Shown: positions 26,214-35,702 of the stretch, in pieces
Layout of the letters: every line of letters starts with the position of its first letter
Position numbering within the stretch: the stretch's first letter is position 1
Assembly: GCA_005798905.1 (NCBI GenBank)
Contig: SYIK01000004.1
Coordinates: 28,189-92,188, forward strand
Length of the DNA: 64,000 bases
Reading direction: 5' to 3'
From: Bacteroidota bacterium
Lineage (GTDB): Bacteria; Bacteroidota; Bacteroidia; Chitinophagales; Chitinophagaceae
Made by a program: the position numbers and the translations under genes
Notes under the pieces: generated by a model
Seen by the model: the letters and a program-made list of their open reading frames with translations, nothing else
Database searches by the model: none
What the model was told of the DNA's origin: nothing

Positions 26214-27386
26214 ATGGAACTTATTGAAGTAACTACTTCAGCATTGGCAAAGGATTTTATCTTCGTAAATGTTACCATAAATAAAGACAATCTCAATTAT
26301 ATTCGCCCGTTGGATAAGGATATAAATGATGTTTTTGATAAAGAAAAAAATAATGCTTTTCAGTTTGGCGAAGCCGTTCGTTGGATTTTAAAAGACAATA
26401 ATGGAAATGCAATTGGTAGAATTGCAGCTTTTGTTAACTCAAAATATAAGAACAAAGGAGACGATGTACCAGTTGGTGGTTTCGGTTTTTTTGATTGTAT
26501 AAATGACCAAAAAGCTGCCGATCTGCTTTTTGATACTGCCAAAAATTGGTTGCTTCAAAAAGAAGTACAAGCAATGGATGGTCCGATAAATTTTGGAGAA
26601 AGAAATCGTTGGTGGGGTTTATTGGTAGAAGGGTTTCACGAACCATTGTATGCGATGAATTTCAATGCACCGTATTACCAAAAACTATTTGAAACTTATG
26701 GCTTTCAAGTTTTTTACAACCAAATTTGTTGGTTACTGAATGTGCCAAAAAAAGGTGGCCAGCTTGCACCTCGCTTATATGCCGCACACCGAAAATTTTC
26801 TTCCAATCCCGATTTTAAAACCAGCACAGTTTCTAAAAATAATTTACAAAAATTTGCCAAAGATTTTTGCACTATCTACAACAAAGCATGGGCGGGGCAT
26901 GATGGCAATAAAGAGATGAACGAAAGTGATGCACTTAAAACATTCAAAAAAATGAAGGCAGTAATGGATGAAAACTGTATATTTTTTACTTATCATAAGA
27001 ATGAACCAGTATCTTTTTTTATAAGCCTACCAGACCTTAATCAAATTTTTAAATTTCTGAATGGAGAATTCAATTGGTGGGCAAAATTGAAATTTCTTTT
27101 CTATAAAAAATTTATCGGGTGCACTCGGCTTGTGGGAATTATTTATGGAGTTACGCCAGAGTTTCAGGGTTCAGGAGTTGATTATTTTATGCTTGCCGAG
27201 GCAGAAAAAGTAATTATTGCAAAAACGAAGTATACCGAATTTGAAATGCAATGGCAGGGAGATTTCAATCCAAAAATGTTGAATATCTCAAAAAATTTGG
27301 GTGCCACCCAAAGCCGTCGTTTAATTACTTATCGGTATTTGTTTGATAGAACCAAGGAATTTGTTCGACATCCGCTATTGAATTAA
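26214..27386 (+). CDS. GNAT-superfamily-like acyltransferase, unknown substrate
   Basis: A 390-residue soluble protein. The C-terminal third has a GNAT acyl-CoA motif (about 317-332: YGVTPEFQGSGVDYFML, a Q-x-x-G-x-G variant), and the block DGPINFGERNRWWGLLVEGF (about 122-141) is typical of a Bacteroidota family annotated only as GNAT-like or hypothetical. Two GNAT-like halves are possible given the length. No membrane segment or signal peptide. Transcribed alone, flanked by the REP-like repeat and an A/T-rich gap before dnaX. Acyl transfer to an amine is the family expectation; the acceptor is unknown. Confidence 0.7.
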   Translation: MELIEVTTSALAKDFIFVNVTINKDNLNYIRPLDKDINDVFDKEKNNAFQFGEAVRWILKDNNGNAIGRIAAFVNSKYKNKGDDVPVGGFGFFDCINDQKAADLLFDTAKNWLLQKEVQAMDGPINFGERNRWWGLLVEGFHEPLYAMNFNAPYYQKLFETYGFQVFYNQICWLLNVPKKGGQLAPRLYAAHRKFSSNPDFKTSTVSKNNLQKFAKDFCTIYNKAWAGHDGNKEMNESDALKTFKKMKAVMDENCIFFTYHKNEPVSFFISLPDLNQIFKFLNGEFNWWAKLKFLFYKKFIGCTRLVGIIYGVTPEFQGSGVDYFMLAEAEKVIIAKTKYTEFEMQWQGDFNPKMLNISKNLGATQSRRLITYRYLFDRTKEFVRHPLLN

Positions 27387-27497
27387 AATAAATAATTTTG
27401 AAAAATATTTATTCAAATAAAACAAAATAATCCTTCAAAAACTTACCTATCATTGCATTAACTTGAAGACGCAATTTTAGTTTTCGCAATCGCTATC

Positions 27498-29264
27498 ATG
27501 GATAAATTTATTGTTTCAGCACGCAAATATCGTCCACAATTGTTTGACACAGTTGTCGGGCAGGAACATATAACTACCACATTAAAAAATGCAATTCTAT
27601 CCAAGCAACTTGCCCATGCATTTTTATTTTGTGGACCACGCGGTGTTGGAAAAACAACTTGTGCAAGAATTTTAGCTAAAACTATTAATTGCGAAAACCA
27701 AACAAAAACCGGAGAAGCGTGTAATACTTGTAACTCCTGTGTTTCTTTTGCCGACGGCACATCTTTAAATATGCACGAGCTGGATGCGGCATCAAATAAT
27801 TCCGTAGATGATATTCGTTCTTTGGTTGATCAAGTTCGTTTTGCGCCACAAGCTGGTCAATTCAAAGTTTATATTATTGACGAGGTTCACATGCTTAGCA
27901 CTTCCGCATTTAATGCTTTTTTAAAAACGTTGGAAGAACCACCACCTTTTGCAATTTTTATTTTAGCTACAACAGAGAAACATAAAATTCTTCCCACTAT
28001 TTTGAGTCGTTGTCAGATTTTCGATTTTAAACGAATTACCATTCAGGCAACGGTAAATCATTTGCAAAATATTTGCACACAAGAAAATATAAAAGCAGAA
28101 AAAGCAGCATTGCAGGTGATTGCGCAAAAAAGTGAAGGATGCTTGCGCGATTCACTTAGTATTCTCGACAAAATTGTAAGCTTTACCAGTGGCCAATTGA
28201 CGTATGCAAATACACTTGAACACTTAAATATTTTAGATGCAGAATATTATTTCAAATTATTGGACTACATGCAATCGCAACAACTTTCGGATGCACTTAT
28301 TTTGTACGACGAAATAAATAACAAAGGTTTTGATGGCGATTTAGTGCTATCAGGATTTTCTGAATTTATCCGCAACTTGCTGATTAGTAAAGATGAAAAA
28401 GCTGCGTTTTTATTGGATGTAACAGAAAATTTCAAAGACAGTTATTTGCAAACTGCTAAAAATGTTTCATCGCCACTATTAATTGCAACGCTAAATATTT
28501 TAAATGAAGCTGAAATCAATTACAAAACAGCCCGAAATAAAAAATTGCATTTAGAATTAACACTAATAAAACTGTGTTATTTAAAACAAGCAATTGAATT
28601 AAGTGCCGACGAAAACGGTCTCTCTAAAAAAAAAATAGTTGAACAAACCAAACCACTTGCTTTTAAAAATATTACTCCATTCAAAATTCAAAAAACAAAC
28701 AAAACAGAAGAGCAGCAACAACTTCCAGCTGCAAAATTAATTATTGAAACACCCCCTATTTCTATTCTTCAAAAAGAAGATACTCTGAAAATTTCAAGTG
28801 CACATCAAAAAACTACAAAACTAAATTCGCTCGAGTCCATTCGTAAACAAATAAAAGACAACAGTAATAATGGGATTGCAAAATCGAACATCCCTTTAGA
28901 AATAGAAAAATTGCAAAAAGCTTGGAGCGAGTATGTCGACAAATTGAAAGAAGAAAAAAATCCAGCAGCAACTAATTTCGAAATGGCCGAACTTCGAATT
29001 CAAGATGAAAATAATTTTATAGCACTCGTCACCAACAATATTCAATTTCGATTTATTGAACAAGGTGGTTTAAAAGTATCGCAGTTTCTCAGAGAAAAAT
29101 TGCATAACCAACTTTTACAATTTTACATTGTGATGGAACAAAATAAAGATGCAAACAAATCGTATGAAATTCCACTTAGTGCAAACGAACAGTTTCAAAA
29201 AATAATTCAAAAATATCCATTAGTAAAAAAATTAAAAGACCGTTTGCGATTAGACTTAGATTAA
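27498..29264 (+). CDS. dnaX: DNA polymerase III subunit gamma/tau
   Basis: Clamp-loader ATPase of the replisome. Residues 1-370 hold the AAA+ core: Walker A GPRGVGKTT (about 46-54), the zinc module with Cys65, Cys75, Cys78 and Cys81, Walker B YIIDEVHML (about 122), and sensor/arginine finger SRCQIFDFKR. The C-terminal 200 residues are the tau-like region, ending in LVKKLKDRLRLDLD. The ATG at 27498 is 12 nt after a near-consensus -7 box (TAGTTTTC, 27478-27485). No frameshift heptamer was searched for systematically. Single-gene unit by spacing. Confidence 0.96.
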   Translation: MDKFIVSARKYRPQLFDTVVGQEHITTTLKNAILSKQLAHAFLFCGPRGVGKTTCARILAKTINCENQTKTGEACNTCNSCVSFADGTSLNMHELDAASNNSVDDIRSLVDQVRFAPQAGQFKVYIIDEVHMLSTSAFNAFLKTLEEPPPFAIFILATTEKHKILPTILSRCQIFDFKRITIQATVNHLQNICTQENIKAEKAALQVIAQKSEGCLRDSLSILDKIVSFTSGQLTYANTLEHLNILDAEYYFKLLDYMQSQQLSDALILYDEINNKGFDGDLVLSGFSEFIRNLLISKDEKAAFLLDVTENFKDSYLQTAKNVSSPLLIATLNILNEAEINYKTARNKKLHLELTLIKLCYLKQAIELSADENGLSKKKIVEQTKPLAFKNITPFKIQKTNKTEEQQQLPAAKLIIETPPISILQKEDTLKISSAHQKTTKLNSLESIRKQIKDNSNNGIAKSNIPLEIEKLQKAWSEYVDKLKEEKNPAATNFEMAELRIQDENNFIALVTNNIQFRFIEQGGLKVSQFLREKLHNQLLQFYIVMEQNKDANKSYEIPLSANEQFQKIIQKYPLVKKLKDRLRLDLD

Positions 29265-29319
29265 CAACCATTTTAATTCAGCTTTTTTATCTTAATTTCG
29301 GCAACAAATTTTAACGAAC

Positions 29320-30567
29320 ATGGCGGAAGTAATTTTAATGCCCCGATTGAGCGATACAATGACCGAAGGAGTTGTTGCCGCATGGCATAAAAACATTGGT
29401 GATAGTATAAAAAAAGGAGATTTATTGGCGGAAATAGAAACCGACAAAGCCACCATGGAATTGGAAAGTTATAAAGATGGAATTCTTTTACATATCGGAA
29501 TTGCAAAGGGCGGAAAATTGCAAGTCAACGATTTGTTGGCGATAATTGGGAAAGCTAACGAAGATATTTCTTCGCAAATAAATAAACAAGTTGCTGAAAT
29601 CATTGAACCGACAAAAACCGATTCGCAACCAACCGCAATTCAACCAACAAGTGAAGTCGTTGAAACGCCAAGTACAAACGTTGTTAATTTTGATGTAGCA
29701 ACAGACGACCGTTTAAAAGCATCTCCTCTTGCAAAAAAATTAGCAAAAGAAAAAGGAATCGATATTACCGGCATTCAAGGTAGCGGCGATGGAAGAAGAA
29801 TTGTAAAATCAGATATTGATAATTTTAAACCAATTACAGAAATTCCTATTACAGTTGTTCCTACAATTAACACTGAAACCGGGAAGGCAGAATTTACAGA
29901 CAGCCCCAATGGCCAGATGCGGAAAGCGATTGCAAAAAGACTTTGCGAAAGTAAATTTTCAGCTCCCCATATTTATTTGACTATGGAAATAAATATGGAC
30001 AATACAATTTCCATTCGCACACAAATGAATCAAATTGGGAATGTGAAAATTTCGTTTCAAGATATGTTGATTAAAGCGTGTGCATTTTCTTTAAAACAAC
30101 ATCCATCCATAAATTCATCTTGGATGGGCGATTTTATTCGCACTTATCATCATGTTCATATTGGCAGTGCAGTTGCTTTGCCAGAAGGATTGATTGTTCC
30201 AGTAATTAAATTTGCCGATCAAAAATCTTTTGTACAAATAGCAACCGAAACAAAAGAACTTTACGCAAAAGCAAAAAATAAAAAATTACAACCAACAGAA
30301 TTTAGCGGAAACACTTTTACAATCAGCAATTTGGGCATGTTGGATATTGAAGAATTTACAGCTATTGTAAACCCTCCCGATAGTTGCATTTTGGCTGTTG
30401 GAAAAATAAAAGAAATTGTAGTTAAAAAAGAAGATGGATTTGGAACAACGAATGTGATGAAAGTTACACTTAGTTGCGACCACCGAAGTGTGGATGGAGC
30501 AATGGGAGCAGCTTTTCTGCAAACATTAAAAAAATACATGGAGAACCCAATTACGATGTTGCTTTAA
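29320..30567 (+). CDS. pdhC: Dihydrolipoamide acetyltransferase (E2) of a pyruvate dehydrogenase-type complex
   Basis: Transfers the acetyl group from lipoate to CoA. Residues 1-78 form a single lipoyl domain with lipoyl-Lys43 in IETDKATMELES; about 127-163 an E3/E1-binding domain (KASPLAKKLAKEKGID...GSGDGRRIVKSDI); about 190-415 the catalytic domain with the HxxxDG motif in SCDHRSVDGAMG (about His388). Length 415 fits a one-lipoyl E2. Pyruvate is the most likely substrate in this phylum, but branched-chain or 2-oxoglutarate complexes cannot be excluded from sequence alone. E1 and E3 genes are not in the window. A box TAATTTCG lies just upstream. Confidence 0.9.
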   Translation: MAEVILMPRLSDTMTEGVVAAWHKNIGDSIKKGDLLAEIETDKATMELESYKDGILLHIGIAKGGKLQVNDLLAIIGKANEDISSQINKQVAEIIEPTKTDSQPTAIQPTSEVVETPSTNVVNFDVATDDRLKASPLAKKLAKEKGIDITGIQGSGDGRRIVKSDIDNFKPITEIPITVVPTINTETGKAEFTDSPNGQMRKAIAKRLCESKFSAPHIYLTMEINMDNTISIRTQMNQIGNVKISFQDMLIKACAFSLKQHPSINSSWMGDFIRTYHHVHIGSAVALPEGLIVPVIKFADQKSFVQIATETKELYAKAKNKKLQPTEFSGNTFTISNLGMLDIEEFTAIVNPPDSCILAVGKIKEIVVKKEDGFGTTNVMKVTLSCDHRSVDGAMGAAFLQTLKKYMENPITMLL

Positions 30568-30659
30568 TTGTTTCCAAGATTTACTCACTTAATTAGTTAT
30601 GCCTTTTTGGACAAATTGTTAATATTTTCTAAAAAAATATAATTACAAATATTTTGACT

Positions 30660-30667
30660 TAGATTTG
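30660..30667 (+). promoter_or_regulatory. Promoter -7 box for the sorting-domain protein
   Basis: Exact TAGATTTG ending 5 nt before the GTG at 30673; the transcript would be leaderless or nearly so, with a GTG start. Confidence 0.6.
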
Positions 30668-30672
30668 ATTGA

Positions 30673-31008
30673 GTGAAACAATTTTTTGCGATATTATTTT
30701 TTATAGTTTTAACAACAACTGCTTCTTTCGGACAAGAAATTAATGCCAAAGAAACACCGCAACGGATTTTAAGATTATATCCCAACCCAGCTATCTCTTT
30801 CATAAAATTTGATTTCCAAAATGAATACCAAAAAGGATACAGTATTCAAATAATTAATTTTATTGGAAAGCAACAGCAGGATTTAAAAAATATTAATTAC
30901 AGTACAACACTTGATCTTTCCAACTTTTCTCGCGGAATTTATATTTATCAGTTAAAAAATGAAAATGGGAAAATAGTAGATTCTGGAAAATTCCAAGTTC
31001 GAAAATAA
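30673..31008 (+). CDS. Stand-alone type IX secretion C-terminal sorting domain
   Basis: The 111-residue product consists of a Sec signal peptide (KQFFAILFFIVLTTTASFGQ) and then, after about 12 residues, a type A T9SS C-terminal domain: RLYPNPAISFIKFDF, the central IQIINFIGK, LDLSNFSRGIYIYQL and the terminal SGKFQVRK. Normally this domain is the tail of a large secreted cargo; here there is no cargo. The start is a GTG, with no ATG available. Either this is a decayed remnant of a larger gene, a minimal anchor protein, or an adhesin-like small surface protein. The upstream 100 nt contain no open frame that could be a lost cargo. Confidence 0.85.
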   Translation: MKQFFAILFFIVLTTTASFGQEINAKETPQRILRLYPNPAISFIKFDFQNEYQKGYSIQIINFIGKQQQDLKNINYSTTLDLSNFSRGIYIYQLKNENGKIVDSGKFQVRK

Positions 31009-31080
31009 TCCAACTTCATCTCTCTTTTTTTCTAAAGCAACGAAAATGAATTTTGAACGGTCTATAGTTAAATGTATTTT

Positions 31081-31449
31081 ATGAACAAGCTATCTACTTT
31101 TATTATAGTTGTAATTGCAACTTTATTAATTAGGTGTGAAAAAGAACAGCCAATAACCAAAACATTTAAAGCCAAATTTGTTGCTGGAATGTGTGGACAA
31201 ATCATCATTGAAATACTGGATAGCAATTATTATGACAAAGGGATGAATTGGACAAATTCAAGCGGTCAATTATATCATCATGTATTTACTGTTCGGAATC
31301 CTTGTGATTTAAATCCTTCAACTCTCAACGTCGGAGGAGATATTTTTGATTGCGTATTAATCGCATCGCCCGACAAAACTAACTGTATCACTTGTCTTGC
31401 TTATATGGAAACTCCCCCAAAAACATGGAATATAAAAGTGAAGAAATAA
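31081..31449 (+). CDS. Small hypothetical lipoprotein
   Basis: A hydrophobic N-terminus (STFIIVVIATLLI) ends in R-C-E-K, an acceptable but atypical lipobox because Arg precedes Cys. The mature part is about 100 residues with five further cysteines (FVAGMCGQ, NPCDLN, FDCVL, NCITC), suggesting disulfides and extracytoplasmic location. The ATG at 31072 opens the frame 3 codons earlier; the ATG at 31081 (MNKLSTF) gives a better signal. No recognised family. It lies 72 nt after the sorting-domain gene. Confidence 0.6.
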   Translation: MNKLSTFIIVVIATLLIRCEKEQPITKTFKAKFVAGMCGQIIIEILDSNYYDKGMNWTNSSGQLYHHVFTVRNPCDLNPSTLNVGGDIFDCVLIASPDKTNCITCLAYMETPPKTWNIKVKK

Positions 31450-31537
31450 ACTTCCTTTTATTATAACTAACTAATTACAGTACAAGTCTAATTAGGCCAA
31501 ATTCTTCCTTTCAAGACAATTTGTCCCAACTCATCTA

Positions 31538-31567
31538 TTGGCAGAATTATTGACAACCTTACCTTTG
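31538..31567 (+). promoter_or_regulatory. Promoter for grpE-dnaJ
   Basis: TTG at 31538-31540, a 19-nt spacer and an exact TACCTTTG box at 31560-31567. The upstream TTG that could extend the grpE frame is this -33 element, so it is not a start codon. Confidence 0.7.
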
Positions 31568-31600
31568 CGTTCAATTTTTATAAAAATGCGACAAAAAGAT

Positions 31601-32179
31601 ATGAAAGAAGAAAAAGAACCTGCAAAAATGCAATCGGAAGAAGCGATTGAAAACAACGAAACATCCATGCTAAATTCCGATGAAAATCTGAACGAAGTTG
31701 AATCTAAAAATGAAGAACAATCAAATTTGGCGGAAATTGAACTATTGAAAATTCAAGTAGCAGAAGCGCAAGACAAACTACTTAGAAAAATAGCTGAATT
31801 TGATAATTTCAAAAAAAGAAATTCAAAAGAAAGAATCGAACTAATTCAAACAGCTGGCAGAGAAGTAATTATTGACATGTTGAGTGTGTTGGATGATTGT
31901 GAACGTGCTACCAAACAAATGTCAAGTACAGACGATCCAACGCATATCAAAGAAGGTGTTAATTTAGTTTTTAACAAATTGAAAAATACACTGCTTGCAA
32001 AAGGATTGAAACCAATGGAAACAATCAATCAATTATTCAACTCCGATATGCACGAAGCAATTACGGAAATTGAAGCACCCACAGAAGCATTGAAAGGGAA
32101 AGTAGTTGATGAGATTGAAAAGGGTTATTATTTAAATGAAAAAATAATTCGTTACGCCAAAGTTATTATTGGCAAGTAA
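31601..32179 (+). CDS. grpE: Nucleotide exchange factor GrpE
   Basis: Exchanges ADP for ATP on DnaK. The N-terminal 50 residues are acidic and Lys/Glu-rich; a long coiled coil follows ([27 protein letters not shown], positions split here over about 50-75), then the beta domain with [20 protein letters not shown] and the conserved end [25 protein letters not shown]. Length 192 fits. The ATG at 31586 (5 codons upstream) is the other possible start; both are in the same transcript. DnaJ follows after 8 nt; dnaK is not in the window. Confidence 0.93.
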   Translation: MKEEKEPAKMQSEEAIENNETSMLNSDENLNEVESKNEEQSNLAEIELLKIQVAEAQDKLLRKIAEFDNFKKRNSKERIELIQTAGREVIIDMLSVLDDCERATKQMSSTDDPTHIKEGVNLVFNKLKNTLLAKGLKPMETINQLFNSDMHEAITEIEAPTEALKGKVVDEIEKGYYLNEKIIRYAKVIIGK

Positions 32180-32187
32180 AATTTTAT

Positions 32188-33339
32188 ATGTCAAAAAGAG
32201 ATTACTACGAAATATTGGGTGTGAGCAAATCATCGTCAACGGATGATATAAAAAAATCTTACCGTAAAGTTGCAATGCAATTTCATCCTGATAGAAATCC
32301 GGGTGATAAAGCAGCTGAAGAAAAATTCAAAGAAGCTGCAGAAGCTTATGAAGTGTTGAGTGATGCAGATAAAAAAGCGCAATACGATCGATACGGACAT
32401 GCTGGTGTAAGTGGCAATGGTCGTGGTTTTAGTGGCGGAGGTATGAATATGGAAGATATCTTTAGCCAGTTTGGTGATGTTTTCAGTGATGATCTTTTTG
32501 GTAGTTTTTTTGGCGGAGGAAGAGGTCGTTCATCAAGAGGTCGTGGCGTTCGCGGAAGCAATCTTCGCGTAAAAATAAAACTGACTTACGAGGAAATTGC
32601 AAAAGGAGTTTCCAAACAAATTAAAGTTAAGAAGCATGTAAATTGTACAACATGTAGTGGAAGTGGTGCAAAAGATAAATCAAGTATTCAAAATTGTAGT
32701 ACTTGTGGTGGTAGTGGTCAGGTTAAGAAAATTGCAAACACTTTCATGGGCCAAATGCAAACAGTAACGACTTGTCCGAGTTGTAATGGAGAAGGTTCTA
32801 CTGTAACAAGTAAATGCACCGCATGCAAAGGCGATGGAAGAGTTTATGGAGAAGAAACGGTAAAGCTAGATATTCCAGCCGGCGTTCAAGAAGGAATGCA
32901 GTTGAGTTTAAGTCATAAAGGAAATGCCGGTGAAAGAGGTGGATCGCCGGGTGATTTACTTATTTTAATTGAAGAAGAACCGCATAAAGAATTGCAACGC
33001 GATGGATCGAATGCTGCTTATGATCTTCATATTTCATTTTCAGATGCTGTTTTTGGAAAACAAGTTGAAGTGCCCACCATCGACGGAAAAGCAAAAATCA
33101 AAATTCCTGCAGGAACGCAAGGTGGAAAAATTTTCAGGTTAAAAGGAAAAGGATTTCCAACTGTAAATAGCTACCAGAGAGGCGATCAGCTGATTAACAT
33201 AAATGTTTGGGTTCCGCAACATTTATCGGCAGAAGAAAAACTGATGCTGGAAAAATTAAATGAATCATCCAACTTCAAACCCAATCCTGATAAAACAGAA
33301 AAAAGTTTTCTGGAAAAAATGAGAGAGCTTTTTACTTAG
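32188..33339 (+). CDS. dnaJ: Chaperone DnaJ (type I Hsp40)
   Basis: Delivers unfolded clients to DnaK and stimulates its ATPase. J domain at residues 1-70 with HPDRNPGD (HPD motif about 33-35), a Gly/Phe-rich linker (about 72-120, GFSGGG...[17 protein letters not shown]), then the zinc centre with four CxxCxGxG repeats ([32 protein letters not shown]; about 152-220), and the C-terminal substrate domain. Complete type I architecture at 383 residues. Co-transcribed with grpE. Its 3' end overlaps the convergent VWA gene by 8 nt. Confidence 0.97.
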   Translation: MSKRDYYEILGVSKSSSTDDIKKSYRKVAMQFHPDRNPGDKAAEEKFKEAAEAYEVLSDADKKAQYDRYGHAGVSGNGRGFSGGGMNMEDIFSQFGDVFSDDLFGSFFGGGRGRSSRGRGVRGSNLRVKIKLTYEEIAKGVSKQIKVKKHVNCTTCSGSGAKDKSSIQNCSTCGGSGQVKKIANTFMGQMQTVTTCPSCNGEGSTVTSKCTACKGDGRVYGEETVKLDIPAGVQEGMQLSLSHKGNAGERGGSPGDLLILIEEEPHKELQRDGSNAAYDLHISFSDAVFGKQVEVPTIDGKAKIKIPAGTQGGKIFRLKGKGFPTVNSYQRGDQLININVWVPQHLSAEEKLMLEKLNESSNFKPNPDKTEKSFLEKMRELFT

Positions 33340-35095
33340 TCTCTTTTTTCTTTTTGAATTTACCATAAAGCAATTTTGCTTTATAAACTAATTCCACAAA
33401 TTGGCTTTGATTGATATCCGTTGGATTTGCAGCTTCGCTTGCTTGGAATAGCACATCACCCCAAGTAATATTTTTTGTGTATGCGGATGATTTGAGCAAA
33501 GATCCAAACATAATTACAGAATTTGCAAATCTGTAATTAGGAGTTAATTTATTAAAACCAATCGGATTGTAATTTGACTTGAACTCCATTTTTTGTCGAA
33601 TAGAATCATTCGGTATTTGATAATGTAAATTAATTTCAGAAAAAAAATCATTTTGATTCTTGAAATCGTTCCATCCAATTTCTGGAATTATTTCAAAAGC
33701 CATGGTTACGGAATATCCTGACCCAATTTCGCCACCTTCAATGACAGAAATAGAATCAGTTATTGCAGAAACTTTATTGTCAAAACCAATTAATCGATAC
33801 TCTTTTACATACGAAGGGTTGAATTCAACATTCAGATATACATCGTCTGCAACAGTATAAAGTGTTTGTGCAAATTCTTTCAACAAAATTTTATCGGCTT
33901 CGTAATAATTATCCAAATAAGCAAAATTTCCATTTCCTTTTCTTGCTAACAATTGAATTTTTGAATCTTTATAATTTCCCATTCCCACACCTAAACAAGT
34001 TAAATAAATTCCTTTTTCACGATGGCGCATAATCATTTCTTCTAATTCAATTTCTGTTTTTAACCCAACATTAAAATCTCCATCCGTTGCAAGTATGATT
34101 CTGTTATTCCCATTTTCAATAAAATAATTTTTAGCTAGTGAATAAGCAAGTCGAACCCCCGACTCGCCGGGAGTTGAACCACCTGGGCTTAAATCGTCAA
34201 TTGCTTTTATTATTTTTTCTTTTTCATTTCCACTTGTTGGGAAAAGCATAACACCGGCAAACCCGCCATATACAACAATGCTGACAGTATCTTTTTCCCT
34301 TAATTGCAAAACCAAATTTTTAAACGCTGATTTCAATAGGGGAAGCCGATTGGGCATATCCATTGAACCGGAAACATCAATCAAAAAAACCAAATGTGCA
34401 GGAGGAAGTGAATCGAAATTTATTTTTTTTGAATTAATATTTACATAATAAAGTTGATTGGCTGAATTCCATGGACAAGCAGTTAGTGTGGTATTTATTT
34501 TAAACAGTGAATCTTGAAAAGGTGGTTGATATGCAAAGTTGAAATTGTTAAGCATCTCCTCGATGCGAACCGCGTCGGTGGGAACTTTCATGTCCAAATT
34601 TATAAAGCGTCGAATATTGCTATAAGAGGCCCTGTCTATATTTAAAGCAACACCGGTACTTGAAATGTTTTTCGTTTTTACAAACTCATTTTCTACAACA
34701 TCTGCATAAGTTTCTTCGTGAGAATATAATTTCGACACACTCTTTTTTTCAACATTCCTTGATAAAGAAACAAGTTTCTCTTTTCGAATATTGGTATTTT
34801 GAATTGGGATTCGTTTTAATCGAATTGAAATAAACTCTCCGGTAATTACAAAATATTTTTCAGGCAAGTATCCTTCAAGCATAAATTGCAAACTGTCTGT
34901 TTTTTGTGAGCTTGAAATTCCAAATGATCCGAAAGCGTCCGTGCGAAAAATAAATCCCGTACGCACTTGAGCAATCTTTACATTTTGCAGCAAGCTTCCC
35001 GATTCATCTCGTACTTCGCCGCGTAAATAATATTGCTGCGCAAATGCAGTCGTAATTAAAAATTGCAACAACAATATTTGAAATAGTTTTTTCAA
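33332..35095 (-). CDS. Secreted von Willebrand factor A-domain protein (YfbK-like)
   Basis: The signal peptide ([19 protein letters not shown]) precedes a carboxypeptidase-regulatory-like beta domain (about 20-85: [21 protein letters not shown]). Then comes a YfbK-type N-terminal VWA extension ([29 protein letters not shown] split around 150-180), a VWA domain with MIDAS DVSGSM near residue 240 and ATDGDFNVG, and a C-terminal DUF3520-like region (about 420-580). Likely periplasmic or surface, binding protein via Mg2+. No ATG is available at the 5' end; TTG at 35095 gives a clean signal peptide and is preferred over the TTG at 35116, which lies close to a promoter-like TTACTTTG. It follows hpt after 55 nt. 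Confidence 0.88.
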   Translation of the reverse strand: MKKLFQILLLQFLITTAFAQQYYLRGEVRDESGSLLQNVKIAQVRTGFIFRTDAFGSFGISSSQKTDSLQFMLEGYLPEKYFVITGEFISIRLKRIPIQNTNIRKEKLVSLSRNVEKKSVSKLYSHEETYADVVENEFVKTKNISSTGVALNIDRASYSNIRRFINLDMKVPTDAVRIEEMLNNFNFAYQPPFQDSLFKINTTLTACPWNSANQLYYVNINSKKINFDSLPPAHLVFLIDVSGSMDMPNRLPLLKSAFKNLVLQLREKDTVSIVVYGGFAGVMLFPTSGNEKEKIIKAIDDLSPGGSTPGESGVRLAYSLAKNYFIENGNNRIILATDGDFNVGLKTEIELEEMIMRHREKGIYLTCLGVGMGNYKDSKIQLLARKGNGNFAYLDNYYEADKILLKEFAQTLYTVADDVYLNVEFNPSYVKEYRLIGFDNKVSAITDSISVIEGGEIGSGYSVTMAFEIIPEIGWNDFKNQNDFFSEINLHYQIPNDSIRQKMEFKSNYNPIGFNKLTPNYRFANSVIMFGSLLKSSAYTKNITWGDVLFQASEAANPTDINQSQFVELVYKAKLLYGKFKKKKETK

Positions 35096-35150
35096 ATGAA
35101 AATCAACTTCTTTCAAAGTAATGAAAAAACTAACAGCGTTGCAATTATTT

Positions 35151-35684
35151 TTAAACTAGTTTATAAATTTCTTTAAGATTTCTGCCAAGCCCATCATAAT
35201 CTAATCCATAACCAACAACAAATTTATTTGGAATTGAAAACCCAAGATAGTCAACATTAATAGGAAAAACCAATGCATCTGGCTTGTGTAATAATGCCGC
35301 AATTTTTAATGAAGCGGGTTGCTGGTGCAATAATTTAGGAAGAAATTCATTCAGCGTTTTCCCAGTATCCACAATGTCTTCAACAATAATAATTTCTTTC
35401 CCAAAAAGATCCATATCAAGTCCAATTGCAGTTAGCACACGGCCGCTTGAACTCATGCCTTTATAAGAAGCAAGTTTTATGAAACAAATTTCTGCATCAA
35501 TTGTTAGGTTTTTAAAAAGGTCAGATGCAAACATAAACGACCCATTCAAAATTGCAATAAACAATGGCTTGCGCCCTTCATAATCTTTATTAATTTCTAT
35601 TGCAATTTTTTTTACTTGTTCCTGAATTTCTGTTTCGAAAAGATAAGGCTCGAATATTTTATCATGAATTTTGACTTGCTTCAT
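35151..35684 (-). CDS. hpt: Hypoxanthine phosphoribosyltransferase
   Basis: Purine salvage: hypoxanthine or guanine plus PRPP to IMP or GMP. The PRPP-binding loop IIIVEDIVDTGKTL (about residues 96-109) is canonical, and the flexible-loop region CFIKLASYKGMSSSGRV and the base-contact stretch PDALVFPINVDYLGFSIPNKFVVGYGLDYD are present (the latter spans about 133-160). 177 residues is typical of bacterial Hpt. It sits in a minus-strand run with the GH73 and O-methyltransferase genes, 18 nt after the GH73 gene. Confidence 0.94.
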   Translation of the reverse strand: MKQVKIHDKIFEPYLFETEIQEQVKKIAIEINKDYEGRKPLFIAILNGSFMFASDLFKNLTIDAEICFIKLASYKGMSSSGRVLTAIGLDMDLFGKEIIIVEDIVDTGKTLNEFLPKLLHQQPASLKIAALLHKPDALVFPINVDYLGFSIPNKFVVGYGLDYDGLGRNLKEIYKLV

Positions 35685-35702
35685 AGTAACTAACTTTAAT
35701 AT

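Noticed and set aside
27387..27417. A/T-rich imperfect inverted repeat after the GNAT-like gene
   Set aside because: Only A-T pairs with mismatches; expected by chance at this base composition.
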